NCBI GenBank assembly: GCA_045130275.1
Contig: JBGUPL010000131.1
Coordinates: forward strand, 32,430 to 96,429
DNA: 64,000 nucleotides
From: F23-D06 sp045130275
GTDB lineage: Bacteria; Bacteroidota; Bacteroidia; Bacteroidales; WCHB1-69
Direction: 5' to 3'
Below the pieces are notes generated by a model. The model ran no database searches. It saw nothing but the letters and a program-made list of their open reading frames with translations, and had not been told where the DNA came from. The translations under genes were made by a program, and so were the position numbers. Shown here piece by piece: positions 6,248 through 16,700 of the stretch (the first letter of the stretch is position 1; each line of letters opens with the position of its first letter).

Positions 6248-7615
6248 GAACAACAGTCTTGCCATCTCCTCCACCTTCGTAATCGGCACAATTTGCACGT
6301 TATAATCAGACGTGCGGATGCCTTTGAGGTTGTATTTGGAAACGAACATGCGGGTGAAGCCCAGCTTGTCGGCTTCAGCGATGCGCTGGGCAATACGGGT
6401 GACAGGGCGCACCTCGCCGCTCAGTCCCATCTCGCCGGCAAAACAGGTCTTGTTGTCGAGGGCGATGTCCGTCGCCGACGACAGGATGGCGGCCACGATG
6501 GCCACGTTGATAGCGGGATCCTCCACGCGCAGACCACCGGCGATGTTCAGGAAGACGTCCTTGGCCCCGAGCTTGAACCGGCAGCGCTTCTCCAACACCG
6601 CCAGCAGCATGTTCATGCGGCGGATGTCGTAGCCCGTGGCGGAGCGTTGCGGCGTGCCATATACCGCTGTGCTCACCAGCGCCTGCGTCTCGATCATCAT
6701 CGGGCGGTTGCCCTCCAGAATGCAGGCGATGGCGTTGCCGCTGTAGTCCTCATCGTGTTGGGAGACAAGTATTTCCGATGGGTTCGTCACCTCGCGAAGA
6801 CCGTCCTGCAGCATCTCGAAGATGCCCAGTTCGGCGGTGGAGCCGAAGCGGTTCTTGATGCAGCGCACCATGCGGTAGCCGTAGTGCTGGTCGCCCTCGA
6901 ACTGCAGCACCGTATCCACGATGTGTTCCAGCAACTTCGGGCCGGCGAGGGAGCCGTCCTTGGTGATGTGTCCGATGAGGAAGACGGGGCAGGCGGTACG
7001 TTTGGCAAAATGCTGGAACTCGGCCGCGCACTCCTTGAGTTGGGAAATGGATCCCGCCGCCGACTCCAACAGGTCGCTCTGCATCGTCTGGATGGAATCG
7101 ACGATGAGGATGTCGGGGTTAAGGCTCTCTATGTGCTTGAAAATCTGTTGGGTACTGGTTTCGGTGAGGACATAGCAGTGGGGCGCTGGGGCGTCCGAGA
7201 GGCGGGCGGCGCGCATCTTGAGTTGTGCCTCGCTCTCCTCGCCGGAGACGTAGAGCACTTTCTGACCATGCATCTTCAGGGCCATCTGCAGCAGGAGGGT
7301 TGATTTGCCGATGCCCGGTTCGCCGCCCAGGAGGACGATGGAGCCGCGGACGATGCCGCCGCCCAGCACGCGGTCGAACTCCGCGGAGCCGGTCGCCGTG
7401 CGCGGGAAGCGTGTCAGTTCTATGTCATCGATCACCTTGGGGGCGTTCTGCGTGACAACGGGCGAATAACGCCCTTTCGAGGGGGTGGCAGACTCCTGCA
7501 GGATGACCTCTTCCTCGAAGGTGTTCCATTCGTTGCATTCGGGGCAGCGGCCCAGCCACTTCGCCGACTGCGCCCCACAGTTCTTGCAATAGTACATCGA
7601 TTTGCTCTTCGCCAT
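6242..7615 (-). CDS. radA: DNA repair protein RadA
   Basis: The 457-residue protein starts at MAKSKSMYYC. A longer frame from 7648 overlaps the promoter. Its order is classic RadA/Sms: a four-cysteine zinc finger (CKNCG...CPEC, about residues 8-28), the RecA-like ATPase with Walker A GGEPGIGKSTLL (about 95) and Walker B ILIVDSIQ, the RadA-specific KNRFG motif, and a C-terminal Lon-protease-like domain without the proteolytic residues. RadA is a helicase-like branch-migration factor in recombinational repair. A TATCTTTGC promoter lies 17 bases upstream. The stop codon is furnished by a heptamer array. Confidence 0.96.
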   Translation of the reverse strand: MAKSKSMYYCKNCGAQSAKWLGRCPECNEWNTFEEEVILQESATPSKGRYSPVVTQNAPKVIDDIELTRFPRTATGSAEFDRVLGGGIVRGSIVLLGGEPGIGKSTLLLQMALKMHGQKVLYVSGEESEAQLKMRAARLSDAPAPHCYVLTETSTQQIFKHIESLNPDILIVDSIQTMQSDLLESAAGSISQLKECAAEFQHFAKRTACPVFLIGHITKDGSLAGPKLLEHIVDTVLQFEGDQHYGYRMVRCIKNRFGSTAELGIFEMLQDGLREVTNPSEILVSQHDEDYSGNAIACILEGNRPMMIETQALVSTAVYGTPQRSATGYDIRRMNMLLAVLEKRCRFKLGAKDVFLNIAGGLRVEDPAINVAIVAAILSSATDIALDNKTCFAGEMGLSGEVRPVTRIAQRIAEADKLGFTRMFVSKYNLKGIRTSDYNVQIVPITKVEEMARLLFN

Positions 7616-7632
7616 TCTTCTTTGTTTTAGAA

Positions 7633-7641
7633 CGGCAAAGA
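7633..7641 (-). promoter_or_regulatory. -7 promoter element of radA
   Basis: The minus strand reads TATCTTTGC, 17 bases before the chosen ATG at 7615. Confidence 0.75.
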
Positions 7642-7690
7642 TACACAATTCTATAAACCCGAATATCCTGAATCAATTTTTGATTTAACC

Positions 7691-7725
7691 CCTAACCTTC
7701 TAACCTCCTAACCTCCTAACCTCTT
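7691..7725. repeat. 8-bp tandem array, CTAACCTC family
   Basis: Four units (CTAACCTT, then CTAACCTC three times) repeat with an 8-bp period. All other arrays in the window have a 7-bp period. Confidence 0.75.
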
Positions 7726-7741
7726 AAATTAAACTATAAAC

Positions 7742-7773
7742 AAAGAGGACCCCCTTTCGGAAGTCCTCTTTTC
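7742..7773 (-). terminator. Rho-independent terminator of the giant T9SS protein gene
   Basis: Arms AAAGAGGAC and GTCCTCTTT enclose a 12-base loop 20 bases after the stop at 7793, followed by T-rich sequence on the minus strand. Confidence 0.85.
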
Positions 7774-7792
7774 AATTCGTATTACCGTAAGA

Positions 7793-10700
7793 TTACTTCA
7801 GAATCGTAACCTTGTAGTTGGCAACGCCCTTGTCGGTGGTCACGTTCACGATGTACGTGCCGGCGGCCACGTTGAGGCCGATGACTTCGTGGGAGCTGCT
7901 CACTGCACCACTGTAGATCATCTTGCCGTAAGCGTCGAAGATGCGCACATTGTCAATGTTCAGACCTTCATTGTTGAGGATATGCACATTCTGATGCTCC
8001 GCATAAACTTTGACCTTGCCCATCACAACATCTTCGATACCGGTATTGTCGATAGTGACGTTGTCAGTCTTGAAGGAGACCAAGTTGGACCAGTCGCTGT
8101 GGTTGTTGGTGGTGCAATTTGCACGAACCTGCCACAAGTAAGTGGTGTTCGGAGTCAGATCCGTCAACTGGTAGCTGTTGCCGTTAACAGCCGTGATGGA
8201 GGTCAAGTTGCCAGTCGGGGTCTTGTACTGGATATCGAACGAAGTTGCGGAAGGATGATACCAATGCAACTCTGCAGAGGTGCTGTCGATATGGGTGGTG
8301 TACAAATACGTCGGAACTTCACACTCAGCCAGCTTGAAGGTGACATTGATTGTGTGGTTGGCAACCACATTGGTGAAGGTGTAAGTCGTCATGGCGCCGA
8401 AGCTCATTCCGTCAACCGTCACATTGTCCACAACATAACCGTTGGCAGGGATGAAGGTGTAAGACTGCGTTGCACCATAGTTCACCGTAGTGTTGCCGTT
8501 AGGATTGATCGTACCGTTGGCACCGGCAGAAGCGGTGATGGTGAAGGTCTTAGCCGTCATAGTGGCCGTGATGGTCTGGTTGGAAGAGATAGCCGGGAAG
8601 GTGTAGGTGTAAACACCATTCACATTCGAAGCACTGGATATCACATTGATGCCGTTCACCGTGATGGCGGTGACATTGTAACCAACATTCGGCGTGATCA
8701 CGAAGGAAGGCGTAGCACCGAAGAGAACGGTGGTCGTTCCAGGAGTAATGCTACCGTTAGCGGGTTGGTTAACCGTAACCGTGTACTCATTAGCCTCAAA
8801 TGCAGCATAGATGATGTGGTTAGCCGTAATACCAGTGAAGGTGTAGGAATTCAAGGCACCCACAGAAGCACCATCCACAAAGACATTGCTCACATGATAA
8901 CCGTTATTGGCGGTAATGGTGTAAGTCTTGTCGCTGTTGTAAGCCACAGCGGAAACACCGGCAGGAGACATCGTACCACCATTGCCGGCAGAAGCCGTGA
9001 TGGTGAACTGAGCAGCTGCGAAGGTGGCACCGATAGTGTGACCAGACGTCAGCGGTAAGAAGGTATAAGTAGCAACTGCACCAATAGAGTTTCCATCAAC
9101 CGTCACATCGGAAATCACATAACCCTCATCAGGAGTGATGGTGAAGGTCGGAGTGGAACCGTAAACGAAGTTGCCCGTACCAGGAGTGATGTTACCGTTG
9201 GCTCCAGGATTCACAGTGATGTTATAGGACATCAGAGCGAAGGTGGCGCTGATGGTGTGGTCAGTGTCGATATTCACAAACGTGTAGGTGGTAGATGTCA
9301 AAGCATCCTCCAGCGTGTAGTTGGTGGTCACACCGTCAACCGTCACAGAAGCGATGTAATAACCGGTGCTAGCCGTGATGTTATAGACCGCGTTCTGGTG
9401 ATAGTAGTAAGAGGAGGCACCAGCAGGAGAAACTGTTCCGTGAGCACCGGCACCTGCAGTGATCGTGTAGGTGCTCTTCACGAAGGTTGCCACATAGTCG
9501 TAGTTGGACGTGATGTTCGTCAACGTATCCGTGAAGGTTGCATAAGGATCAGCCACCGGCAGGACAACACCGTTGCGAGTCACGCTTGCAATGCAGTAAC
9601 CAGGAGCAGGAGTGGCGGCGAAAGCGTAGGTGAAGCCAGGCGTGTAGTCGAACTCAACACCCGGGGTAACCGTACCGTTGCCGTAAGCCGTTGTGGAGAT
9701 GACATAATGATTAGGTGTGAACACCACTTCAACAGTGTGATCGCCGAACAGATGCTCGAAGGAATAGATATCGATGATGTTATGCTCAACACCGTCAATA
9801 ATGATGCTGCTCACATGGTAACCCGGAGCAGGAGTAATCGTGCTCAAGAGATCAGAATAACCAGGCAACGTAATCGTGTAAACGGCCGGGAGAGTCGTGT
9901 TGCCATCCACCACAAATTCGTTGTTGATGGTACCCTCGCCAGCAAGCACCGTGTAAGTGATCGTGGTGCTGTCAAGACCGGCAAGCACATAGATGTCTTT
10001 GTCTTCCCAAATGTTATTCAGGGTCAACTGATACTGATTGTCATTGAGAGCAACCAAATCAGAGGTCACATCCATGCCGTTGACCGTCACATACATGAGA
10101 TGGTAATGCTCAGCCATGGTAATGATACCTGTGTGGGAACCGCCGTGAGCGACAACCTCGTGGTTCGGGGTATAAGTGGCACCAATAGCGTTGTTGTTGT
10201 AATCGGTCACATAGTAGTTGCCAACCGTAGCATTCACATGATAGTAGTTGGTGGTGAAGGTCACGTAGATATTGTCACCATCGTTAGGAACAAAGGTGAA
10301 ATATTGCAAGGAAGCATTGTTCTGGTTCTCACCCATCACCTGGATCATGTTCTTGTAAATAGCCAACACATGGTATCCGGTGTTCGGGATGATGGTAAGC
10401 GTGCAAGCATCACCCTCGGCAAGCTCAATAGAACCTTCAGGCACCACATCACCGTGTTCAGCAGCATAAGCTGTGAAGTGGATGGTCGGCTTGATGGAGA
10501 AGTTGTTGATATTGAAGCCAGCGTTACCAGCGATACTGGAAGCAAGGATACCGAAGTAGTAAACTCCGCTCTCAGCCACCTCAATGGTGTTGTGAACCGT
10601 CACATAGCCAGTATTGGAGAACTCGTGCGTAGCCACTTCGTGGTTCATCACATAGTTGTCACCAACTTTCTTGCCGTAGTACACACCGAAATTCTCGGTC

Positions 10701-13700
10701 ATGGTCGGGTCGATAGCATTGTAGCTGTAAGACACGTCATAACGGCCGGCGGGCACATAGAGACAAGAGGTCATCAACCAGTCATTAGCGTCCAACTCAT
10801 CACTGAAAGTGTAGGTTGCAACACCGTTGGCAATGTTGAAGGTGATGTTGTCGTTGTTCTCATCGCGGACAAACCAACCATCATTCATCTCACCAGCATT
10901 GAAGGTCTCCACGAACGGGACATTCAGAGGTTCAATAATGTTGATGGTGTTCGTAGAAAGGATATTGTTGCTGACATCGCGGTCACCATTGGTAGCAACC
11001 CAAGCGGTAAGCACGTTGGTCGGTTCCGTCATCGTGACAGGAGTGTTAAACGTGTAGGTATAAACAGCACCGATTGCAAGAGGTGCAGGCATTGTCACAG
11101 ACTCATGCACAACAGCACCGCCATTGACGCTGTAGTAAGCCTCGAAAGCAGTGAGCGTCGTGTCACCCACGTTCTTCACATCGATAGTGACATCAATACC
11201 GCTCAACTCACAAGCGTTAGGAATGTTGTGGATAGCATCCAACTTCATATCCTCAGCAGGACCGCAGATACCGAAAATGACATCCGGTTTGTAAGTACGG
11301 CGAGTACCGGTCTGGTTCGTCCAAGTCTGAGAATCGTTTTGCCAAGTCATACCCTGATAACCCGTGGTGTTCGTCAAGTAGAACTTGAAGGCACTGCCAT
11401 CATAAGAACCAGAGTTGTCTCTCACGGCAATCACCAAGTTGTCAGTACCATTGTAATCGAAGGTCTGATCCAGAACAAATTCATTCCAACCTTGATGTGT
11501 ACAGTTCAGAGAACCGGTGTACACCAACTGCAAACCGCTGGTCACCCAGTCAGAAGTGCTGCCGAAAGCGGATTTGTCGGTATGACCCAGATAAATTTGC
11601 ACATTGGTCTTCGAAGTCATAGCTACGGTATGAGCGTAGTTGAAGGAAAGCTTGTTGATCACGCCAACACCCACTTCATTGGGAGTGTAAATCTGCTGCG
11701 TGTAAGTATTTCCATAGTAGTCATTGACAGGCATGTAGTACTCGCTGCGGGATTGAGAACCGAATTGACGAGAACCGCAAGCAATAGAAGAGACGGTCGG
11801 GAAGAACATCACCTGATTGCTATAATTGTTCTGAATGTCGCAAACAGCTTTCACGCGAGCAAAATAAGTGGTATTGGCAGTCAAGCCGTTCAGCGTGATT
11901 GTCGTACCGGTCACCGTGGTCGTCGTCCAAGCAACATCCGTGCTGGTCTTGCAGGACACCTCATAGGTAACGGCGGGATCGCCGGTCCAAGAGAGGGTAG
12001 CGGAAGAATCCGTGACATTATCGACAACCAGATCTGTAGGAACCACGCATGCAACAGCGTCACCGCAGTCGGTGTTGAACGTGAAGACCACATCGTCTTC
12101 CGTGCCAAAGCCGTACATTCCAGAACCGTCGAATGACCAAACAACATTACCGGCAGGATCATAAACAACCACAGCCATCTCATCTGCAAAGTAATCCGGA
12201 TGCAGCGTCAAAGTCGTAGCGGTGGAGTCGCACAAATTAACCGTGTAAGTAGCGGATTCACCCTCTTCCAGCGTCAAAGTGCTGACAACCGCACCGTTTT
12301 GTTCAACGTCAAGAGAACCGACGTATGTACCGGAATAGGAACCACCCCAACCATCACCGTAAGTGTCAGAAAGCACGAAGGTGTAGTCGCAAGATCTTTC
12401 ACATGTGACAGGCTCGTCGCCGCCGCAGTCAGGCGTAACCGTAAAGCTGCCAGCACCATCACCACCTTCATGAGACCAAATGATATTGCCATCAGGATCC
12501 TTCAACGTTAAGGAGTTCTCAGTAGGATAGGAACCCGGCACGTATGAGAAGGAAGCCTCCACACCGCTGCACAGATTGAGCGTATAGGTTTCTGTATAAC
12601 CATCGTTGATAGTGTAAGAATCAGAGGAAACACCCGCTTGTATTACCGTAACAGCACCGCCGTTCCAACCGTCACCATAGCTGTCGTTCAACATAAGCGT
12701 ATAAGCACACGTGGTCGTGCACTCGACAGGAGCCTGGCCGCAGTTGGGCGTGAAGGTTTGGTTGAGATTGCCGGCACCACCGCTGTGTGAAACAACGGCA
12801 AAGTCGTTATCATCCTTCAACTGGAAGGAGTTCTCGGTAGGATAGGTACCTTGAGTGTATTGAATAATAGCATCGATGCCCTTGCACAGCGTAACCGTGT
12901 AGGTTGCACTATAGCCGTCGTCAATGGTGTAGGTACCCACGGTTTGGCCATTCTGTGAGATGGTCACCTCACCGCCGTTCCAGCCGTCACCGTAGGTGTC
13001 GGCCAACACAAGCGTATAGGTACACATATCCGTGCAGCTCGGAGCGGTTTCGAAGGTGTAAGGTCCAACCCAGATGCTCTCATCGTCGGCGCCGCAGACA
13101 GACTTCACATAGACATCGTAAGCGGTACCGTTGTTAAGACCGTTGATAGTGTACTCGTTCGTGGTAACAGTAGCCATCGTACCAGTGCCGAGAGCAAATC
13201 CGGACACACCGTATTGGACTTGCCAAGAAGAAACAGCGTTATCGGCAATCCAGCCGATGACAGCGCTTTCCGTGGCCACGTCAGTAGCGGCGATGCCCAT
13301 AGGAGCAGGACAGCTCTGCGGGATGAAGACGGTGAAATCATCCATGTTCCAAGAGGTGTTGGAAGCTGCGGATGCAAAACGGATAGCAATGCGTGCGTTC
13401 GTGAGGGTCACGCCCGGGAAAGAGAACGGACCATAAAGCATGGCGTTGGCACGGCCATAACTGCCTTGTTGAGGCTCAACCGTCTGCACAGCCACGAAAG
13501 TGGAGGCATCGCTCGGATCAGTGATGTAACCCACCTCAACGGTACCAGGAGTCTGGTTCCAAAGACGGGCATAATAGGTCATGTGGAGATCCTGCAACGG
13601 ATTGGTGAATGCGGGCAGAGCAACCATAACCGTCTGGTTGGTGCTGGCCTTCATCTCCAGAGAGTTGCCACCAGAATGGGAGGCAGCTGCATAGTTACAG

Positions 13701-16700
13701 TAAACGAACGGGGAGCTTGAAACCTTCAACGGGGTCTTCCAGCAAATGTCGAGCGGTTTCTCGCCGCTGCCGGTGTATCCCTCGAAGTCTTCCGTCCACG
13801 GAGAGGTCTCGGTGATGGTGATCGGAGCGCACTCGGTGGTGACATTGAAAGCGTTGGACCATGCGCCGAGGTATCCGCCGCAGTTGGCCTTAATATATAT
13901 ATTGTATGTCGTTTGCTCGGTCAGACCAGTGATGGTCACCGTATTGGTGTTGGTGTACACCAAAGTGCCTTCGCCTTGGGTGAAGCCGGCCTCACCGTAT
14001 TCAACCGTCCAGGAAGTGCCTTCGCCAGCTTCCCAAGTCAACGTGACAGCATTGTGCGCAACATTGGTTGCCGTGATGCCTGTCGGGACATTACAATAAA
14101 CAGGTCTGAGGAATGAGGTCGTAATCCATTCACTGTACTCGTTCTCACCGCAAATGGTTCTCACGCGCACGTCATAGGTACCACCCTCAAGCAAACCGTT
14201 GATGATGAACGTGGTGACATTGTTCACCACAGTCGTGTTCCAGTTATTGGTGCCTGACGGAGCATACTGCACTTCATACGTGCTGACACCGGGAACACCC
14301 ACCCACGTCACAACCGTGTTGGCGGTATGGTGCTCGATATCGATGTTAGTCGGAGCCTGGCAGTCAGCCACGGTGGTGAAGGCAGCGGCAATCTCGTTGC
14401 TCGTACCGATAACACCGCAGTTGGTCATCACGCGAACCAAATAGTCCGTGTTCTGAGTGAGGTTCGTCATCGTATAGGTGTTCTCCGTAACATTGACGGT
14501 GGTCCATTGATCGGCCTCCACCGGTTTGTAACTCACCTTCCAGGAAATGGCATCGCCAGCTTCCCAGTTAACAACTGCGCTCGTGGTGGTGATGTTGTTC
14601 ACTGTAATGTCGGCAGGGGCGGCACAATGGTTGTCACCGCAAACATAACCCAGATAGTCAACCTTCATGTTCGGCAGATTGACCGCTCTTGTACCGGCGT
14701 TGGTGCCAGGATGGGAAGCATAACTCTCGGGAGAGCTGTCGCTTCTTCTGTACAACACACTGTTGGAGACAGACGTGTAGCGATAGTTCAGAGACTTGTA
14801 GGCGCTGGCGGTACGAGCCGTCACAACCACAAGGTTGTCTTCGCCATTATAATAATAAGGAGTGGATAAGTTGAAGGTTTCCCAACCAACAGTGCTACCC
14901 ACGGTGCCGTTGTAGGACTCATAAACCAATGTCAGATCTTCCATAGGAACCCAGTCTGTGGTGCTCTCGTTGATGGCAGAAGACTTCGTGCCGAGATAAA
15001 TCTTCAAACTGGTATATTCATGGGTGTTGGAAGTGTTCACATACCAAGACAGCGAGTTGATATAACCGGCTGACGGGAATTCAGTCACCGGGTAAACCAT
15101 CTGCGTCCAGGAGTTCTTATAGTAAGCGTTCATCGGGGTGGTGGAGCTTGTGGAAGTACCCGTACCAATGGTGAGTTCCGTTTGAGCGGTTGACAAATCA
15201 ATACAAGGAACATAGAACTGGGCTGTTGTCCAGGCGCTGGCACCGTTGCCGCAGTTGGCTCTCACACGCACGTCATAGGTGACCTCAGTGGCGAGGTTGT
15301 TCAAGGTGACAGTGGTGGAAGTGGCATCCACGGTCTGCCAAGCGTCGCTGTTGACATCCTTGTACTCCAGTGTCCATGCATTCTGGCCTTCGGGAGCATT
15401 CCAAGTGACCACAGCCGTATGCTCGTTAACCGTAGCGGCGATGTTGGAGACCTGCGTGCAAGTGGAGTAGATCACCACATTGTCGATGGCGGCGGGTTGT
15501 TGGTAACCAACGTTATCGTTGTTGTGCCAAGTGAAGACGATGTATTTCTCACCAGCGTAGGAGGCGGGAATCAGCACGGACTTGCCGCTGAATTCGTTCA
15601 CACCGAAAATACGGGTCAAGGAATTCGCCGGGATAACGCCTGCCTCAGGAGCCTCGTCCATAACCGTGACCTGCAGATAATCGTTGGCATCGCCCACCGT
15701 TCTGCAATTAAAGGTCAAAAGCACGTCAGAGTTGGGAAGATTGACCTTCTTGTAAGCATGAACAGTAGAAGCGGCCGACACATTATATTTGTTAGTAAGG
15801 CCGTTGGAAGAGGAGATATACAGTTTGTTGTTGTCAAAACCTTGTGCTTGGCCAATGTACCATTTGTTGACATTGTCACCATTCACGAGCGTCCAGGAGT
15901 AAGCGCTGCCATCGTCGAAGTTAGCTGCGATAGGCAGATCGCTGGTGATGATGTCGTTGTTATTACGCGGGAAAAGTTGCACTTCATCGTTGTAGATCGT
16001 CACAAAACCGATCACCGTGGCTTGGTCGCCGGCGGCGAAGGTCTTGCTGACCGTCTTGAAACCATTGCGCACCACGATGGTGCTGCCGTCCTGCGTGAAG
16101 TTGACTTTCGTGGAAGAGCCCGTGTTGAAAGAACCGGCGGCAAATTCGCCGTTCTCCACCATCACGAGTTGGGAAACGTAATCCTGCGGGTTAGCCAGCA
16201 GCTCAGCGGCGGTGACCACAACCGGAGCGACGGCTTCGCCAGCCACACCTGCAGCGGCGTCCGCTACGGGCACGAGTTCGGAAAGACCGTTGTAAATGCT
16301 ACGGGTACCGACAATACCGCCGGAGATCACGTCTCCATTGTTGTATTCGTTGGTGATGACGGGATCGTAGTTGTCGTAAATCAACAGACCGCCGGTAGCG
16401 TCTTTGACGTATACGTAGCGGCCGTTACGGTAAACGTAAGTCACATCGCCGGTGATCTTGAACAGGTCAGCGTTTTCAGCTGCATAGAAAGCGGCGATAT
16501 TGTTGACGAACACGGGGAAAGAGTATTGCGCGGTGGCCACAGCGCTGGTATCCTCGCCGAGGATGGCGCAAGCGGCAATTTCAGCAGTAGCGCTGATGGT
16601 GAAGGGAGCATTGTAGAGCACGGGAGCCGCGCCATTGATGGAGTAGTAGATGTTGGCACCGGCGGTCTCACAGGTAAGGGAGATTGTCTGCTCGGTGTAG

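Noticed and set aside
9257..12136. 959-residue open frame antisense to the giant T9SS gene
   Set aside because: It lies opposite a continuous 3164-residue frame with clear domains, signal peptide and sorting domain. The long antisense frame results from codon bias; no promoter or recognisable domain supports it.
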